From Neptunicoccus cionae (GTDB lineage Bacteria; Pseudomonadota; Alphaproteobacteria; Rhodobacterales; Rhodobacteraceae), in NCBI RefSeq assembly GCF_014643735.1, contig NZ_BMKA01000004.1:186001-250000 (forward strand): DNA of 64,000 nt. The letters are read 5' to 3'. The notes under the pieces were generated by a model. It made no database searches, was not told the origin of the DNA, and saw only the letters and a list, made by a program, of their open reading frames with translations. The translations under genes and the position numbers were made by a program. The first letter of the stretch is position 1. Every line of letters begins with the position of its first letter. This document shows, in pieces, positions 26,939-35,156 of the stretch.

Positions 26939-27717
26939 ACCTTAAAGACAAAGTTTGCATTATTACCGGCTCTGCCAGAGGGATCGGGGAATCTATTGCA
27001 CGGCGTTACATGGAAGACGGCGCGAAAGTTGTTATTGCGGATCTGGACCTTGATGCCGCCAAAGACACCGCGTCGCGGCTAAGCGGTGAATACCCCGGCG
27101 AGGCGATCGGCGTTGCAATGGATGTTACCGATGAAGACGCCGTAAACGCCGGCGTGGCCGAAGTGATCGACACTTGGGGGCAGATTGATGTTCTGGTGTC
27201 CAACGCAGGTGTTCAAATTGTCCACAAGGTAGAGGATTTCCCCTATTCCGCTTGGAAGAAAATGCTGGCGATCCATCTGGACGGGGCGTTCCTGACCACC
27301 AAAGCCTGCCTGCCCCACATGTATAAAGCTGGGGGCGGATCGGTCATTCTGATGGGGTCGGTGCATTCCAAAGAAGCCTCGCCGCTGAAATCTGCTTATG
27401 TGACCGCGAAGCACGGATTGCTGGGGCTGTCCCGTGTGATTGCCAAGGAAGGTGCTGCCCACGGGGTGCGCTCCAATGTGATCTGTCCGGGTTTTGTGAA
27501 AACGCCGCTGGTGGAAAAACAGATCCCCGAGCAAGCCAAAGAGCTGGGTATTTCCGAAGAAGAAGTGATCAAAACAGTTATGCTGGGCAAAACAGTGGAT
27601 CAGGAATTTACCACCGTGGAAGACGTGGCCGAAGTGGCGCATATGTTCGCCGCCTTCCCCACCAACGCGCTGACCGGACAGTCGCTGGTGGTCAGCCACG
27701 GCTGGTTTATGGAATAG
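26935..27717 (+). CDS. bdhA: 3-hydroxybutyrate dehydrogenase
   Basis: 260 aa, short-chain dehydrogenase. NAD-binding GSARGIG lies near residue 12, NAG at 90-92, catalytic Ser in MGSVHSK near 142, and YVTAK with catalytic Tyr and Lys near 155. The C-terminal [20 protein letters not shown] fits D-3-hydroxybutyrate dehydrogenases. It oxidises 3-hydroxybutyrate to acetoacetate. ATGA overlap with the patatin gene; it converges on the histidine kinase gene with an 11-base overlap. Confidence 0.9.
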   Translation: MNLKDKVCIITGSARGIGESIARRYMEDGAKVVIADLDLDAAKDTASRLSGEYPGEAIGVAMDVTDEDAVNAGVAEVIDTWGQIDVLVSNAGVQIVHKVEDFPYSAWKKMLAIHLDGAFLTTKACLPHMYKAGGGSVILMGSVHSKEASPLKSAYVTAKHGLLGLSRVIAKEGAAHGVRSNVICPGFVKTPLVEKQIPEQAKELGISEEEVIKTVMLGKTVDQEFTTVEDVAEVAHMFAAFPTNALTGQSLVVSHGWFME

Positions 27718-29086
27718 CCGAAGGAGCCGACGCAAACCGCAGGCTAACCCGCAAACCCGGCTCGTTTGACGATAGCGTCAGGCGGGCCTCGTGCAAATCT
27801 GCGATGACCGACACAAGGCTAAGCCCAAGACCGCTGCCCGACGTGGTGCGGCTTTGTTCCAGCCGATAGAGGCGGCGCAACACGTTGTCGCGTTCTTGCT
27901 CCGGGATGCCCGGACCCTTGTCGGCCACGCTCAGCACGATGTCTGCTTCGGACCGCTCCAGCCGGATATTAACGGGCGTGCCTTCTGGCGTGTGGCGCAG
28001 GGCGTTTTCAATCAGATTGGCAAGCACCTGACCTAACAAAGCCTTGTCGCCCATCACCTCAAACCTGTGATCTGCTGGTGCCTCTATCGTCAGATGATGG
28101 CCAGTTTCCTCCGCAGAGGGTTCATAGACTTCGACCAAAGTTGCCGCCAGTTTGGCCAGATCGACGGGGGCAAAACGGGACTTCGGGCTGCCTCCCTCGA
28201 TCTGTGCGATCTGTAGTAAGGACTGAAAGGTCGCGACGATCCCTTCGGTTTCCTGTCCCGCGCGGTGCATCAGATCCTCCAGTTCCGGCGGCAGGTCCGG
28301 CATCTCGCGCGCTTGGTTCAGCATCACCGCGACCCGCTGAATCGGGGTTTTCAGATCGTGGGCTATATCGGCAGACACCTGTTTTAGGGCTGCCACGGAA
28401 GACTGCTGCGCCTGTCCCATCCGGTCCACATGGGTCGCAATGGACGACAGGTCATCGGTGCGCCCCGACAGTTTTGGCACCCGCGCCCCAAGGTCCCCGC
28501 CTGCCATTTTGTCCAGCGTATCCCCGATCGCCCTGATCCGACGCGCCGTGCGCCGCGCCAGAACCAGCCCCGCAGTCAGACCGATAGCGGTTGTTGGCAG
28601 CACGCTCAACAACAGAATGTTAATGAAAAAATCGCTCAGGTTATCAATCTGTGCGCGACTGATGGCGATGGTCAATTTGCCCCCGTAAAGCGGGCGGCTG
28701 ACCGCCAGATAGGTCAGTTCTGACAGGTCATCGTCTTTTGAAATTGACAGCACGCGAAACCCGTCCCCCGTCAACGCAACATAGCCGTTGCCATAGTGCC
28801 GCCCGTCTGGCGCAGAATAGCTGAGGATACGGCGATCAGATCGGGTGACGGCGGCTTCGGCTTTCACCAGTGCAGCCACAGCACCCGCGGTCGGGGCGGC
28901 TTGGAACCCCGCAAATTCCTGCGTCAAATCCGATTGCATCGCTTGTTGCATGGAATCGCGGATAACCAGATAGGCCGCCCCGAGGCTGAGCAGGCTAACC
29001 AACGCAAACATGGTGATCAGCCCGACGGTCAGACGCAGCGGGGAGGATTGCAAAAGGCTGATATATCGGGGCGCGCGTTCAGCCAT
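27707..29086 (-). CDS. Membrane sensor histidine kinase
   Basis: 459 aa. TM segments at about 19-43 and 154-177 enclose a periplasmic sensor of about 110 residues. A HAMP linker follows (about 178-230), then the phosphoacceptor His243 in [15 protein letters not shown], and an HATPase_c domain with N-box [14 protein letters not shown]1 DKGPGIP and G2 GSGLGLSLV. It is the partner of the response regulator three bases upstream. The divergent htrA gene suggests envelope stress sensing (inference). Confidence 0.94.
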   Translation of the reverse strand: MAERAPRYISLLQSSPLRLTVGLITMFALVSLLSLGAAYLVIRDSMQQAMQSDLTQEFAGFQAAPTAGAVAALVKAEAAVTRSDRRILSYSAPDGRHYGNGYVALTGDGFRVLSISKDDDLSELTYLAVSRPLYGGKLTIAISRAQIDNLSDFFINILLLSVLPTTAIGLTAGLVLARRTARRIRAIGDTLDKMAGGDLGARVPKLSGRTDDLSSIATHVDRMGQAQQSSVAALKQVSADIAHDLKTPIQRVAVMLNQAREMPDLPPELEDLMHRAGQETEGIVATFQSLLQIAQIEGGSPKSRFAPVDLAKLAATLVEVYEPSAEETGHHLTIEAPADHRFEVMGDKALLGQVLANLIENALRHTPEGTPVNIRLERSEADIVLSVADKGPGIPEQERDNVLRRLYRLEQSRTTSGSGLGLSLVSVIADLHEARLTLSSNEPGLRVSLRFASAPSAIP

Positions 29087-29089
29087 AAA

Positions 29090-29764
29090 TCAAGGGGCCT
29101 CAATCCGGTAGCCCGCACCACGCACGGTTTTGATCAACTCTGTGTCGAAGGGTTTATCCACCTTGGCTCGCAAGCGGCTGATATGGGTTTCCACCACATT
29201 GGTCTGGGGATCAAAGCTGATATCCCACACCGACTCCAGCAGCATGGTTCGGGTTTGAACGCGGTTCTTGCGCCGCAGCAGGTGTTCCAGCAAGGCGAAC
29301 TCCCGTGGGAGAAGGTCGATCTCGACATCTCCGCGTGTGACTTTGCGCCGGATCAGATCCATCGTCAGATCGCCCGCGTAAAGTGTATCTTCCTGTGCGG
29401 CCATCTTCGGTCGACGTGCCAGTGCTGCAACCCGTGCGGACAGCTCTCCGAAGGCGAAGGGTTTGATCAGATAATCATCCGCCCCCGCGTTCAACCCGTC
29501 GATCCGGTCATCCACCCCGCCAAGCGAGGTCAGGAATAGAACCGGCGTCAGGTTCTTTGCTCCGCGCAGGGTTTTAACAATGGACAGCCCGTCCAGATCA
29601 GGCAGCATCCGGTCGATCACCAGAATATCAAAATCCGCCGTGCTCGCCCGGATTAACCCGTCGCGACCGTTTTCTACCAGATCAACGGTGTGGCCTTCTT
29701 CGCGCAAACCGTGGGCGACATAATCACCGGTGGTTTTATCATCTTCGATCACAAGAATTTTCAT
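29090..29764 (-). CDS. OmpR/PhoB-family response regulator
   Basis: 224 aa. Receiver domain with the acidic pocket EDD at 7-9, phospho-acceptor Asp51 in VIDRMLPDLDG and Lys in LIKPFAF near 101. The winged-helix DNA-binding domain spans about 128-222 (REFALLEHLLRR, THISRLRAKVDK, TVRGAGYRI). The ATG at 29762-29764 with GAAGG upstream is chosen; a longer reading to 29905 would run into the htrA promoter. It is divergent from htrA (178 bp apart) and probably regulates it. Confidence 0.95.
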   Translation of the reverse strand: MKILVIEDDKTTGDYVAHGLREEGHTVDLVENGRDGLIRASTADFDILVIDRMLPDLDGLSIVKTLRGAKNLTPVLFLTSLGGVDDRIDGLNAGADDYLIKPFAFGELSARVAALARRPKMAAQEDTLYAGDLTMDLIRRKVTRGDVEIDLLPREFALLEHLLRRKNRVQTRTMLLESVWDISFDPQTNVVETHISRLRAKVDKPFDTELIKTVRGAGYRIEAP

Positions 29765-29942
29765 CCGGCCTTCCCGTATAATCCACGCCACAGCGCAAGC
29801 GGTTGTGCTGCTGTAACACCGATAGAGCCTAGCGCAGAGAGCCCTTCTGCAAAGATTACAAATTTGTATAGCAACTGCAAAGTCATCCTTAGTTACATGC
29901 CCCATCTCCTTTGAACAGAGACAAGACTACGGAGAGTATCAC

Positions 29943-31052
29943 ATGACACCGACCTATTTATCCAAACCCCGCAAAACCCTGACAGCAGCCCTGATGGCTG
30001 CAACCATTGCCACGGGCGGCGCAATGGCCCTGTCCCCGGGCGCAGCCCTTGCAGTCCCCGCAGGAGGCTATGGCGATCTGGTTGAAACCGTTAGCCCGAG
30101 CGTGGTTTTCATCGAAGTTACCCAAAAAGCCATGCCGGCTTCTGCTGACAGCAAACTTCTTCAGCAGTTCCAGAACCGGTACGGCCGCCAGATGCCCGTC
30201 CCCCCGCAAAGCGCCCCTAAAACGGGTCTCGGCTCAGGCTTTATCATCAGCGCCGATGGTGACATCGTGACCAACCATCATGTTGTAGCCGACGCTGATG
30301 AAGTGAAAGTAAAGATGGCCGATGGACGAAGCTTCACCGCCACTGTTGTTGGAAGCGATCCGCTCACCGATATCGCGTTGCTGCGGATTAAAGCCGACGT
30401 TGAATTGCCGGTTGTGAAATTCGGCAGCTCTGAGGACATCCGTGTTGGCGATGAAGCGATTGCTGTCGGCAATCCGTTCGGGTTGGGTGGCACAGTGACT
30501 ACTGGCATCATCTCGGCTAAATCCCGAGATATCAGATCGGGACCTTTTGACAATTACATCCAGACAGATGCAGCAATCAATCGGGGCAATTCCGGCGGCC
30601 CCTTGTTTAATGCGGACGGTGAAGTGATCGGGGTAAACACCGCGATCTTCTCGCCGGACGGCGGATCGGTCGGCATCGGATTTGCGGTTCCCGCAGATAT
30701 GGTGAAAACAATCGTGGCCGACTTGGCGGAAGATGGCACCATAGATCGTGGTTGGCTTGGTGTTCAGATCCGTCCGATGAGCGATGAAGTTGCGGCAGTC
30801 CTTGGGTATGACGCCCCGAAAGGCGCAGTTATTGAGGCAGTTCAGGCTGACAGCCCTGCTGACAAGGCAGGATTGAAGGCTGGTGACATCGTTATGTCCT
30901 TCGCCGGTAAAGAGATCGCAACCCTTCGCGATCTGCCCCGTGCGGTCGCTGGCGCCCAGCCTGACAGTGAGCAGACAGTCACTGTTTTGCGCAAAGGAAG
31001 CGAACTGACTGTTGACGTTCAACTCGGCCAACTGCCTAAACAGGACGCTTGA
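29943..31052 (+). CDS. degP: Periplasmic serine protease of the HtrA/DegP family
   Basis: 369 aa. The signal peptide ends near ALAVPA (about residue 37). The trypsin-like domain has triad His113 (NHHVV), Asp143 (LTDIALL) and Ser217 (GNSGGP). A single PDZ domain follows (about 270-360, GVQIRPMSDEV, GAVIEAVQADSPADKAGLKAGD). One PDZ makes it DegS/HtrA-like in size, yet it has a cleavable-looking signal rather than a clear anchor. It probably degrades misfolded envelope proteins under control of the divergent two-component system. Confidence 0.93.
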   Translation: MTPTYLSKPRKTLTAALMAATIATGGAMALSPGAALAVPAGGYGDLVETVSPSVVFIEVTQKAMPASADSKLLQQFQNRYGRQMPVPPQSAPKTGLGSGFIISADGDIVTNHHVVADADEVKVKMADGRSFTATVVGSDPLTDIALLRIKADVELPVVKFGSSEDIRVGDEAIAVGNPFGLGGTVTTGIISAKSRDIRSGPFDNYIQTDAAINRGNSGGPLFNADGEVIGVNTAIFSPDGGSVGIGFAVPADMVKTIVADLAEDGTIDRGWLGVQIRPMSDEVAAVLGYDAPKGAVIEAVQADSPADKAGLKAGDIVMSFAGKEIATLRDLPRAVAGAQPDSEQTVTVLRKGSELTVDVQLGQLPKQDA

Positions 31053-31150
31053 TCAAAGATTGCCGTACTCGGATGGTCTGCAGTCAGCCTGTCCTTTACG
31101 GCACCCCTTCTACCATGCTTGCCCCAAACAGGCGGGTATTAGGGCTACGG

Positions 31151-31184
31151 ACACCGGCACCAACAGGTGCCGGTGTTCACGTTT
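31151..31184 (+). terminator. Rho-independent-type terminator after the htrA gene
   Basis: ACACCGGCACC (31151-31161) and GGTGCCGGTGT (31166-31176) form a perfect 11-bp stem with an AACA tetraloop, followed by TCACGTTTT. It lies 99 bases after the htrA stop. It also separates htrA from the convergent replication initiator. The remaining 136 bp up to 31320 is AT-richer and shows no gene. Confidence 0.8.
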
Positions 31185-31320
31185 TATCACAGTTATTTAA
31201 GCCTTGTTTATATTGTGCCTCTTTGCATAGAATCCATTTACAATTGGTCAACGAGGGCGCTTTTAAGCAATTTTTACGACGATAACCGCCGGGCCTTGAA
31301 GGGTTTACCCGCTCAAAGCG

Positions 31321-32022
31321 TCACACAGTGATCTTTATCTCATCGAGTACACCGTATTCCTGCTCCAAAGCGTGGTGCAGCTCATTGAAAAGATGTGTTT
31401 GAATGTAGTTCGCTACAAACCGGCTCGGAGCCAGAACCTCCGCTTTGCGGTCTTTGCAAGCCTTGAGGCTTAGGCGGGAGTACCAGTTCTTGAAAATCGC
31501 TTCGTCTTTGGCCTGCAACGTTCGTTGGACGGCACGCCATGTGCCTTCGCCCTCTGTTCTGGAATCGGGTTCGGAGGACGGCACCGTTGCGGTCCCGAAA
31601 TCTATCTTAACCACGTTCTCTGTGCGATGCGGAAAGTAACCTGCCATACGCTCCGAAAAATCGGGGCCGATGGTTTCCCACTGATCCGCCGACAATTTCG
31701 CGATAGCAGCGAGGTTCAACACATAGGCCCCTACCCTGCCCCGAACACCCTGCCGTTTACAGGTCAGGATATTACAATCGAGCAATCGCTTGATTTCCCG
31801 TTTTACCGTTCGCTCATTTACGGCCCACATACGCGCCATATCCCGCTGACCAACTGACAGTTCGTTCGCCCGCCAGTTATACCGCGCTGTTACCAACGCA
31901 GTAAGTCTAAGAACGGTCATTTGCTGGGTTGCGGTGCCGTTCAACCCGATTAGGGTCAGAGCTGTGAGAATGTCATATTTAAGCGCCCCGGCTTCGGGGC
32001 CGGTTAGTCGCTTGGGTTCCAT
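31321..32022 (-). CDS. Plasmid replication initiator with DnaA N-terminal-type domain (DnaA-like replicon type)
   Basis: 233 aa. The N-terminal half (about 25-125) looks like a winged HTH (LSVGQRDMARMWAVNERTVKREIKRLLDCNIL). The C-terminal 70 residues match the helicase-loading DnaA N-terminal domain: WRAVQRTLQAKDEAIFKNWY, then LAPSRFVANYIQTHLFNELHHAL. The DnaA AAA+ domain and the C-terminal DNA-binding domain are absent. This layout, divergent from parAB, is the DnaA-like plasmid type known from Rhodobacterales. It would bind an origin in the adjacent gap and load DnaB. This gene is the main reason to call the window extrachromosomal. Confidence 0.82.
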   Translation of the reverse strand: MEPKRLTGPEAGALKYDILTALTLIGLNGTATQQMTVLRLTALVTARYNWRANELSVGQRDMARMWAVNERTVKREIKRLLDCNILTCKRQGVRGRVGAYVLNLAAIAKLSADQWETIGPDFSERMAGYFPHRTENVVKIDFGTATVPSSEPDSRTEGEGTWRAVQRTLQAKDEAIFKNWYSRLSLKACKDRKAEVLAPSRFVANYIQTHLFNELHHALEQEYGVLDEIKITV

Positions 32023-32416
32023 AGTTCGCCTGTCATACTGTCTGCCTCTGGTGCGATCGACTTTTTTTTGGTGTCGATTCTGTCTGCATCTGGAGAAGGC
32101 ACGAAATCCCGTTATTTGTCAATCGCTTTGAAATATCGGGAAAACCCAAATAAATCTTAGAAAAGAGGAATAGATAAGGTTTATTGGTTAAGGGGGACAT
32201 CTAGAGTGTCACCTTATCGGGCCGTTGGTGTCACCCTATTTGCCAATATTACTGCGAAGCTGTCCCCATATTTTTCGCTCTATCCTGCGATCCCGTCCAA
32301 TTTTCCTGTTTTTCACCCGAATCGGGGAATTACAGGAAAATATCCAAAATTCGCTTTTGCTCTTTCTGTCAATTCCCGTTATTCAACATCTATGTGGCAA
32401 AAACAAGAGTAGAGCA
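32023..32416. other. Gene-free replication-region gap with short repeats, candidate origin
   Basis: 394 bp between the replication initiator and parA without a convincing gene. It holds several short repeats. CTGTCTGC(C/A)TCTGG occurs at 32038-32051 and 32080-32093 (42 bp apart). GTGTCACC(T/C)TAT occurs at 32206-32217 and 32228-32239 (22 bp apart). CCCGTTATT occurs at 32108-32116 and 32375-32383. ATCGAC/GTCGAT arms lie at 32056-32061 and 32073-32078. An AT-rich stretch spans about 32140-32190. Spacings near multiples of a helical turn suggest protein-binding sites. Perfect DnaA boxes were not found. Confidence 0.45.
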
Positions 32417-33724
32417 ATGCGCAATCATAAAGACCTACAACAGATGAATGAACGCAGTCTCGCCCAACAGGCAGCGGTGAGACGTTCAACCTTTTCCCCC
32501 GGAGAAGTGAAAACTCTCCGTCCTTTCTCTATATGGGAGATTAGCCAGTTTATGTTCGATGTGTCAGCCGACACGTTGCGTAAAAAGTTGATGGATGACC
32601 CCTCCCTGCCCCAAGGGGTCACGGAAGAGGACGGCCGTCAGCGGTGGTTTTCCCTTGAAGAAATTAACGAGCTGCGCCGCCGTGCAAAGTTCCGCGGCAA
32701 GACGCTTCTTCCAAAGCGCCCGAAAGGTCGCGCGATGCGGGCCGCTGTATCGAACTTTAAAGGGGGTGTCGGGAAAACTGTCGTGGCCCAGCATCTTGCC
32801 AATGCCGCAGCACTGGACGGGTATCGCGTGCTTTGCGTGGATTTCGATCCTCAAGCAACATTGACCCACTCAATGGGGCTGACCGAAGTTAAGGAGTGGA
32901 ACACCGTCTGGGGCATCATGTGTCGTGATCTCTGCCGCGAGGCAGATCGCATCATTGAAAGCTACGACGATCCCGACGACTGCCCCTACCCTTCTTCGGA
33001 AGAATTGCCTGATGATGTGCGTTCTATCGGTGCGCAACGGGTTCAGGATTTTATCCAGCCTACCTGCTGGCCGACGATTGATATTATCCCGTCCTGCGCC
33101 AACGCGGCCTTTGTTGAATTTGCATCTGCGCAATACCGTGCCCTGCACAAAGCCTGGAGCTTCTTCGGGTGCATGGCCCGTTATCTGGATGAACTGCCCG
33201 ACGATCAATATGACATCATCATTTTTGATTGCCCGCCAGCGATCGGATACCAATCCTTAAACGCCGCGTTTGCAGCGGACATTCTGTATATCCCATCCGG
33301 TCCGGGCTATTGGGAATACGACAGTACAACCAGCTACCTGGGACAGCTTGGGGATGCGATGGCAGATATTTCTGACGGGTTTGGCGCCTTGGCGGAGGAT
33401 GCGGGGATCACTCTGCCCAAAGCTTTTGCTGATATCCGCGTTTTGATGACGCGATTTGAAAACACCAATCCGCTGCATGCTGCCATGATGGATGCCTTCC
33501 GAAATGTCTTTGGCGCGGATGTTTGCCAGAACCCGATTGAGATGACCCGTGCGGTCGAACAGTCGGGACGGTTTCAGATGTCTGTCTATGAACAGGACTA
33601 TCGCCACATGACGCGCGAAACGTGGAAGCGGGCGCGACACAGTTTTGATCGGGCCTACGGCGAGTTTCTGGGAACTGTGCTCGACGCTTGGGACAAGAGA
33701 AACAGCAGTGAGGGAGCGAAGTAA
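32417..33724 (+). CDS. parA: Partition ATPase ParA (large, with N-terminal HTH, RepABC-type)
   Basis: 435 aa. N-terminal MerR/HTH-like region about residues 35-92 (FSIWEISQFMFDVSADTLRKK, RWFSLEEINELRRRAKF). Then a Walker-type ATPase with KGGVGKT at 115-121, Walker A' CVDFDPQATLTHS and IIFDCPPAIG. Such large ParA proteins segregate the replicon and repress their own operon. The ATG at 32417 is chosen; the frame extends upstream to 32225 but that stretch is AT-rich and not ParA-like. The stop overlaps the parB start by one base (TAATG). Confidence 0.95.
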   Translation: MRNHKDLQQMNERSLAQQAAVRRSTFSPGEVKTLRPFSIWEISQFMFDVSADTLRKKLMDDPSLPQGVTEEDGRQRWFSLEEINELRRRAKFRGKTLLPKRPKGRAMRAAVSNFKGGVGKTVVAQHLANAAALDGYRVLCVDFDPQATLTHSMGLTEVKEWNTVWGIMCRDLCREADRIIESYDDPDDCPYPSSEELPDDVRSIGAQRVQDFIQPTCWPTIDIIPSCANAAFVEFASAQYRALHKAWSFFGCMARYLDELPDDQYDIIIFDCPPAIGYQSLNAAFAADILYIPSGPGYWEYDSTTSYLGQLGDAMADISDGFGALAEDAGITLPKAFADIRVLMTRFENTNPLHAAMMDAFRNVFGADVCQNPIEMTRAVEQSGRFQMSVYEQDYRHMTRETWKRARHSFDRAYGEFLGTVLDAWDKRNSSEGAK

Positions 33725-34776
33725 TGTCATCAAAGAACAAATTCGGGTTTGGCCCTTTGGATACCACGGGCCCCGTGTCCCGCAGATCACGCAGCGTTGG
33801 TCCAATGGGCGCAGCGGTGCGCGAAGCGGCGGATAGTTTGCAGGAAACCACCGAAGCTAAGGTTGAGCAGCGCCGTTTGAACGCACGAGACGCCAAGGAA
33901 TTTCGCGAAGCTGCTGAACAAGGGCGCGTGTTGCAGGCCTTAGCTCTGTCGGAAATTTCAACTGATGAATTGCCACGGGACCGGCTTGAACTGGAAGCGG
34001 TTGCTGTATCCGCCGAGATGGATGAACTAAAAGCCTCCATTCGGGAGCGTGGGCAAAAGGAACCTATTGAGGTTTTTCTAGGTGCTAATGGCGGATATCA
34101 ACTTAAGAAGGGTTGGCGCAGGTTTACCGCACTGTCCCAACTTCTGGAAGAAACCGGCGACGCCCAATTCGAAACTATTTTGGCGCGGGTGGATCGTGCG
34201 GAAGATGATCGAATCACGCGCTATATAGATATGGTCGAAGAAAACGTGGTCCGTGAAGATCTGACTTTTGCCGAGATGGCACAAGTTGTTATCGCGGCGG
34301 CGCAGGATGATCAGGTTGACGGCAGTGATCCTGACGCGCTGGTTGGGCGATTGTATGCGTCGCTTCATAAAATGAAGCGCTCTTATATTCGCAGTTTTGT
34401 TTACCTGCTGACAACGCTTGGCGACGCGCTTCAATGGCCAAAAGACATTTCTCGCAACCTCGGAGCAGAGGTGGCGCGGGCGTTGAAGTCGGGGCAGGGC
34501 GATGTTGCAGCGCTTCGCCAATCGCTCGCGAATTGTGCGAACCGTGATGCGCAGGCGGTGGTATTGGCGGGATTTGTCTCCGGCGCAAAATCTGTTGGCA
34601 CCACAAAAACCATCAAGAGCGAGCCGAAAGAGAAGTTCGAATTTCATGTCGGTGAATTGAAAGTCACGGCCCGAAACGGAGAGTGCCGGATCGTGGGGCG
34701 GGTTGATTTTGCAGGCGTCCCCAAGGATCAATTGGAACGTGCCATCCGCGCCTTTAATGCGGCGCTGGATGAATAA
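33724..34776 (+). CDS. parB: Partition protein ParB
   Basis: 350 aa. N-terminal ParB/nuclease-fold domain about 85-185 with IRERGQKEPIEVF and the CTP-binding box as GWRRFTA (usually GERRxRA). The acidic motif is VEENVVREDLTFAEMA. The HTH follows at about 215-260 (LHKMKRSYIRSFVYLL) and then a C-terminal dimer domain. It binds centromere sites and loads onto DNA with CTP. Directly behind its stop are two copies of a 16-bp palindrome, candidate parS sites. Confidence 0.94.
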   Translation: MSSKNKFGFGPLDTTGPVSRRSRSVGPMGAAVREAADSLQETTEAKVEQRRLNARDAKEFREAAEQGRVLQALALSEISTDELPRDRLELEAVAVSAEMDELKASIRERGQKEPIEVFLGANGGYQLKKGWRRFTALSQLLEETGDAQFETILARVDRAEDDRITRYIDMVEENVVREDLTFAEMAQVVIAAAQDDQVDGSDPDALVGRLYASLHKMKRSYIRSFVYLLTTLGDALQWPKDISRNLGAEVARALKSGQGDVAALRQSLANCANRDAQAVVLAGFVSGAKSVGTTKTIKSEPKEKFEFHVGELKVTARNGECRIVGRVDFAGVPKDQLERAIRAFNAALDE

Positions 34777-34777
34777 A

Positions 34778-34824
34778 GTAACCCGCGGGTTACTATGCAG
34801 GAGGGGTAATCCGCGGGTTACCCC
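34778..34824. repeat. parS: Two 16-bp palindromes behind parB: candidate parS centromere (second may also terminate)
   Basis: GTAACCCGCGGGTTAC (34778-34793) is a perfect 16-bp palindrome two bases after parB. GTAATCCGCGGGTTAC (34806-34821) is the same with one change, 28 bp further on. Paired palindromes of this size beside parAB are typical ParB sites. The second copy is flanked by GGGG/CCCC arms and followed by TTTTCC, so it could also fold as a terminator of the parAB transcript. Confidence 0.6.
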
Positions 34825-35156
34825 TTTTCCTTTGCCTTCATGGTGAAAAAAGCCATTTCATGGTATATTGTCAACATTTCAATAACCTTTCTGTTATTTT
34901 TCAGATACTTAACCAATTTGCTGCCATGTCATCCATCTTTTGGCGCAAAAAGGCGCAGTAAGGCCGGATTCTAGGCAAACCGGTCTCCGGCGCGCCGAAA
35001 GAGCCCTCCAGCCTGTTCATCGAAACTTGCGCTAAGCTTCTGTTCTTTATAGAGAAGCCACCAGTTCAACACGTGGCGTCGTCACAGGCTTGCAAAAAAT
35101 CTTGACCTGTTGGTCAGACTCATCGTTACATGTTGCCATCCAGAGGGAGATAAACC
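34825..35156. promoter_or_regulatory. Gap before the nucleoside importer: promoter with overlapping inverted repeat
   Basis: 332 bp without a recognisable gene. Near its end, TTGACC (35102-35107) and TTACAT (35126-35131) form a candidate promoter with 18-bp spacing. The inverted repeat TGACC-N4-GGTCA (35103-35116) overlaps the -35, a typical repressor position. GAGGGAGA before 35157 is the ribosome site. The first 200 bp are AT-rich and show nothing definite. Confidence 0.5.

Noticed and set aside
27707-27717. 11-bp overlap between bdhA and the histidine kinase gene as a regulatory antisense device
   Set aside because: Short convergent overlaps occur also at 11021-11024 and 40990-41000 here and look like ordinary gene compaction.
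31988-32001. GC-rich hairpin in the first codons of the replication initiator as a translational attenuator
   Set aside because: The arms are short and coincide with codons for Ala, Gly and Glu in high-GC coding DNA. No leader peptide or antisense promoter is evident.
32225-32416. Upstream extension of parA by 64 codons
   Set aside because: The stretch is AT-rich, not ParA-like, and contains the repeats of the replication region. Homologous large ParA proteins start near the chosen ATG.
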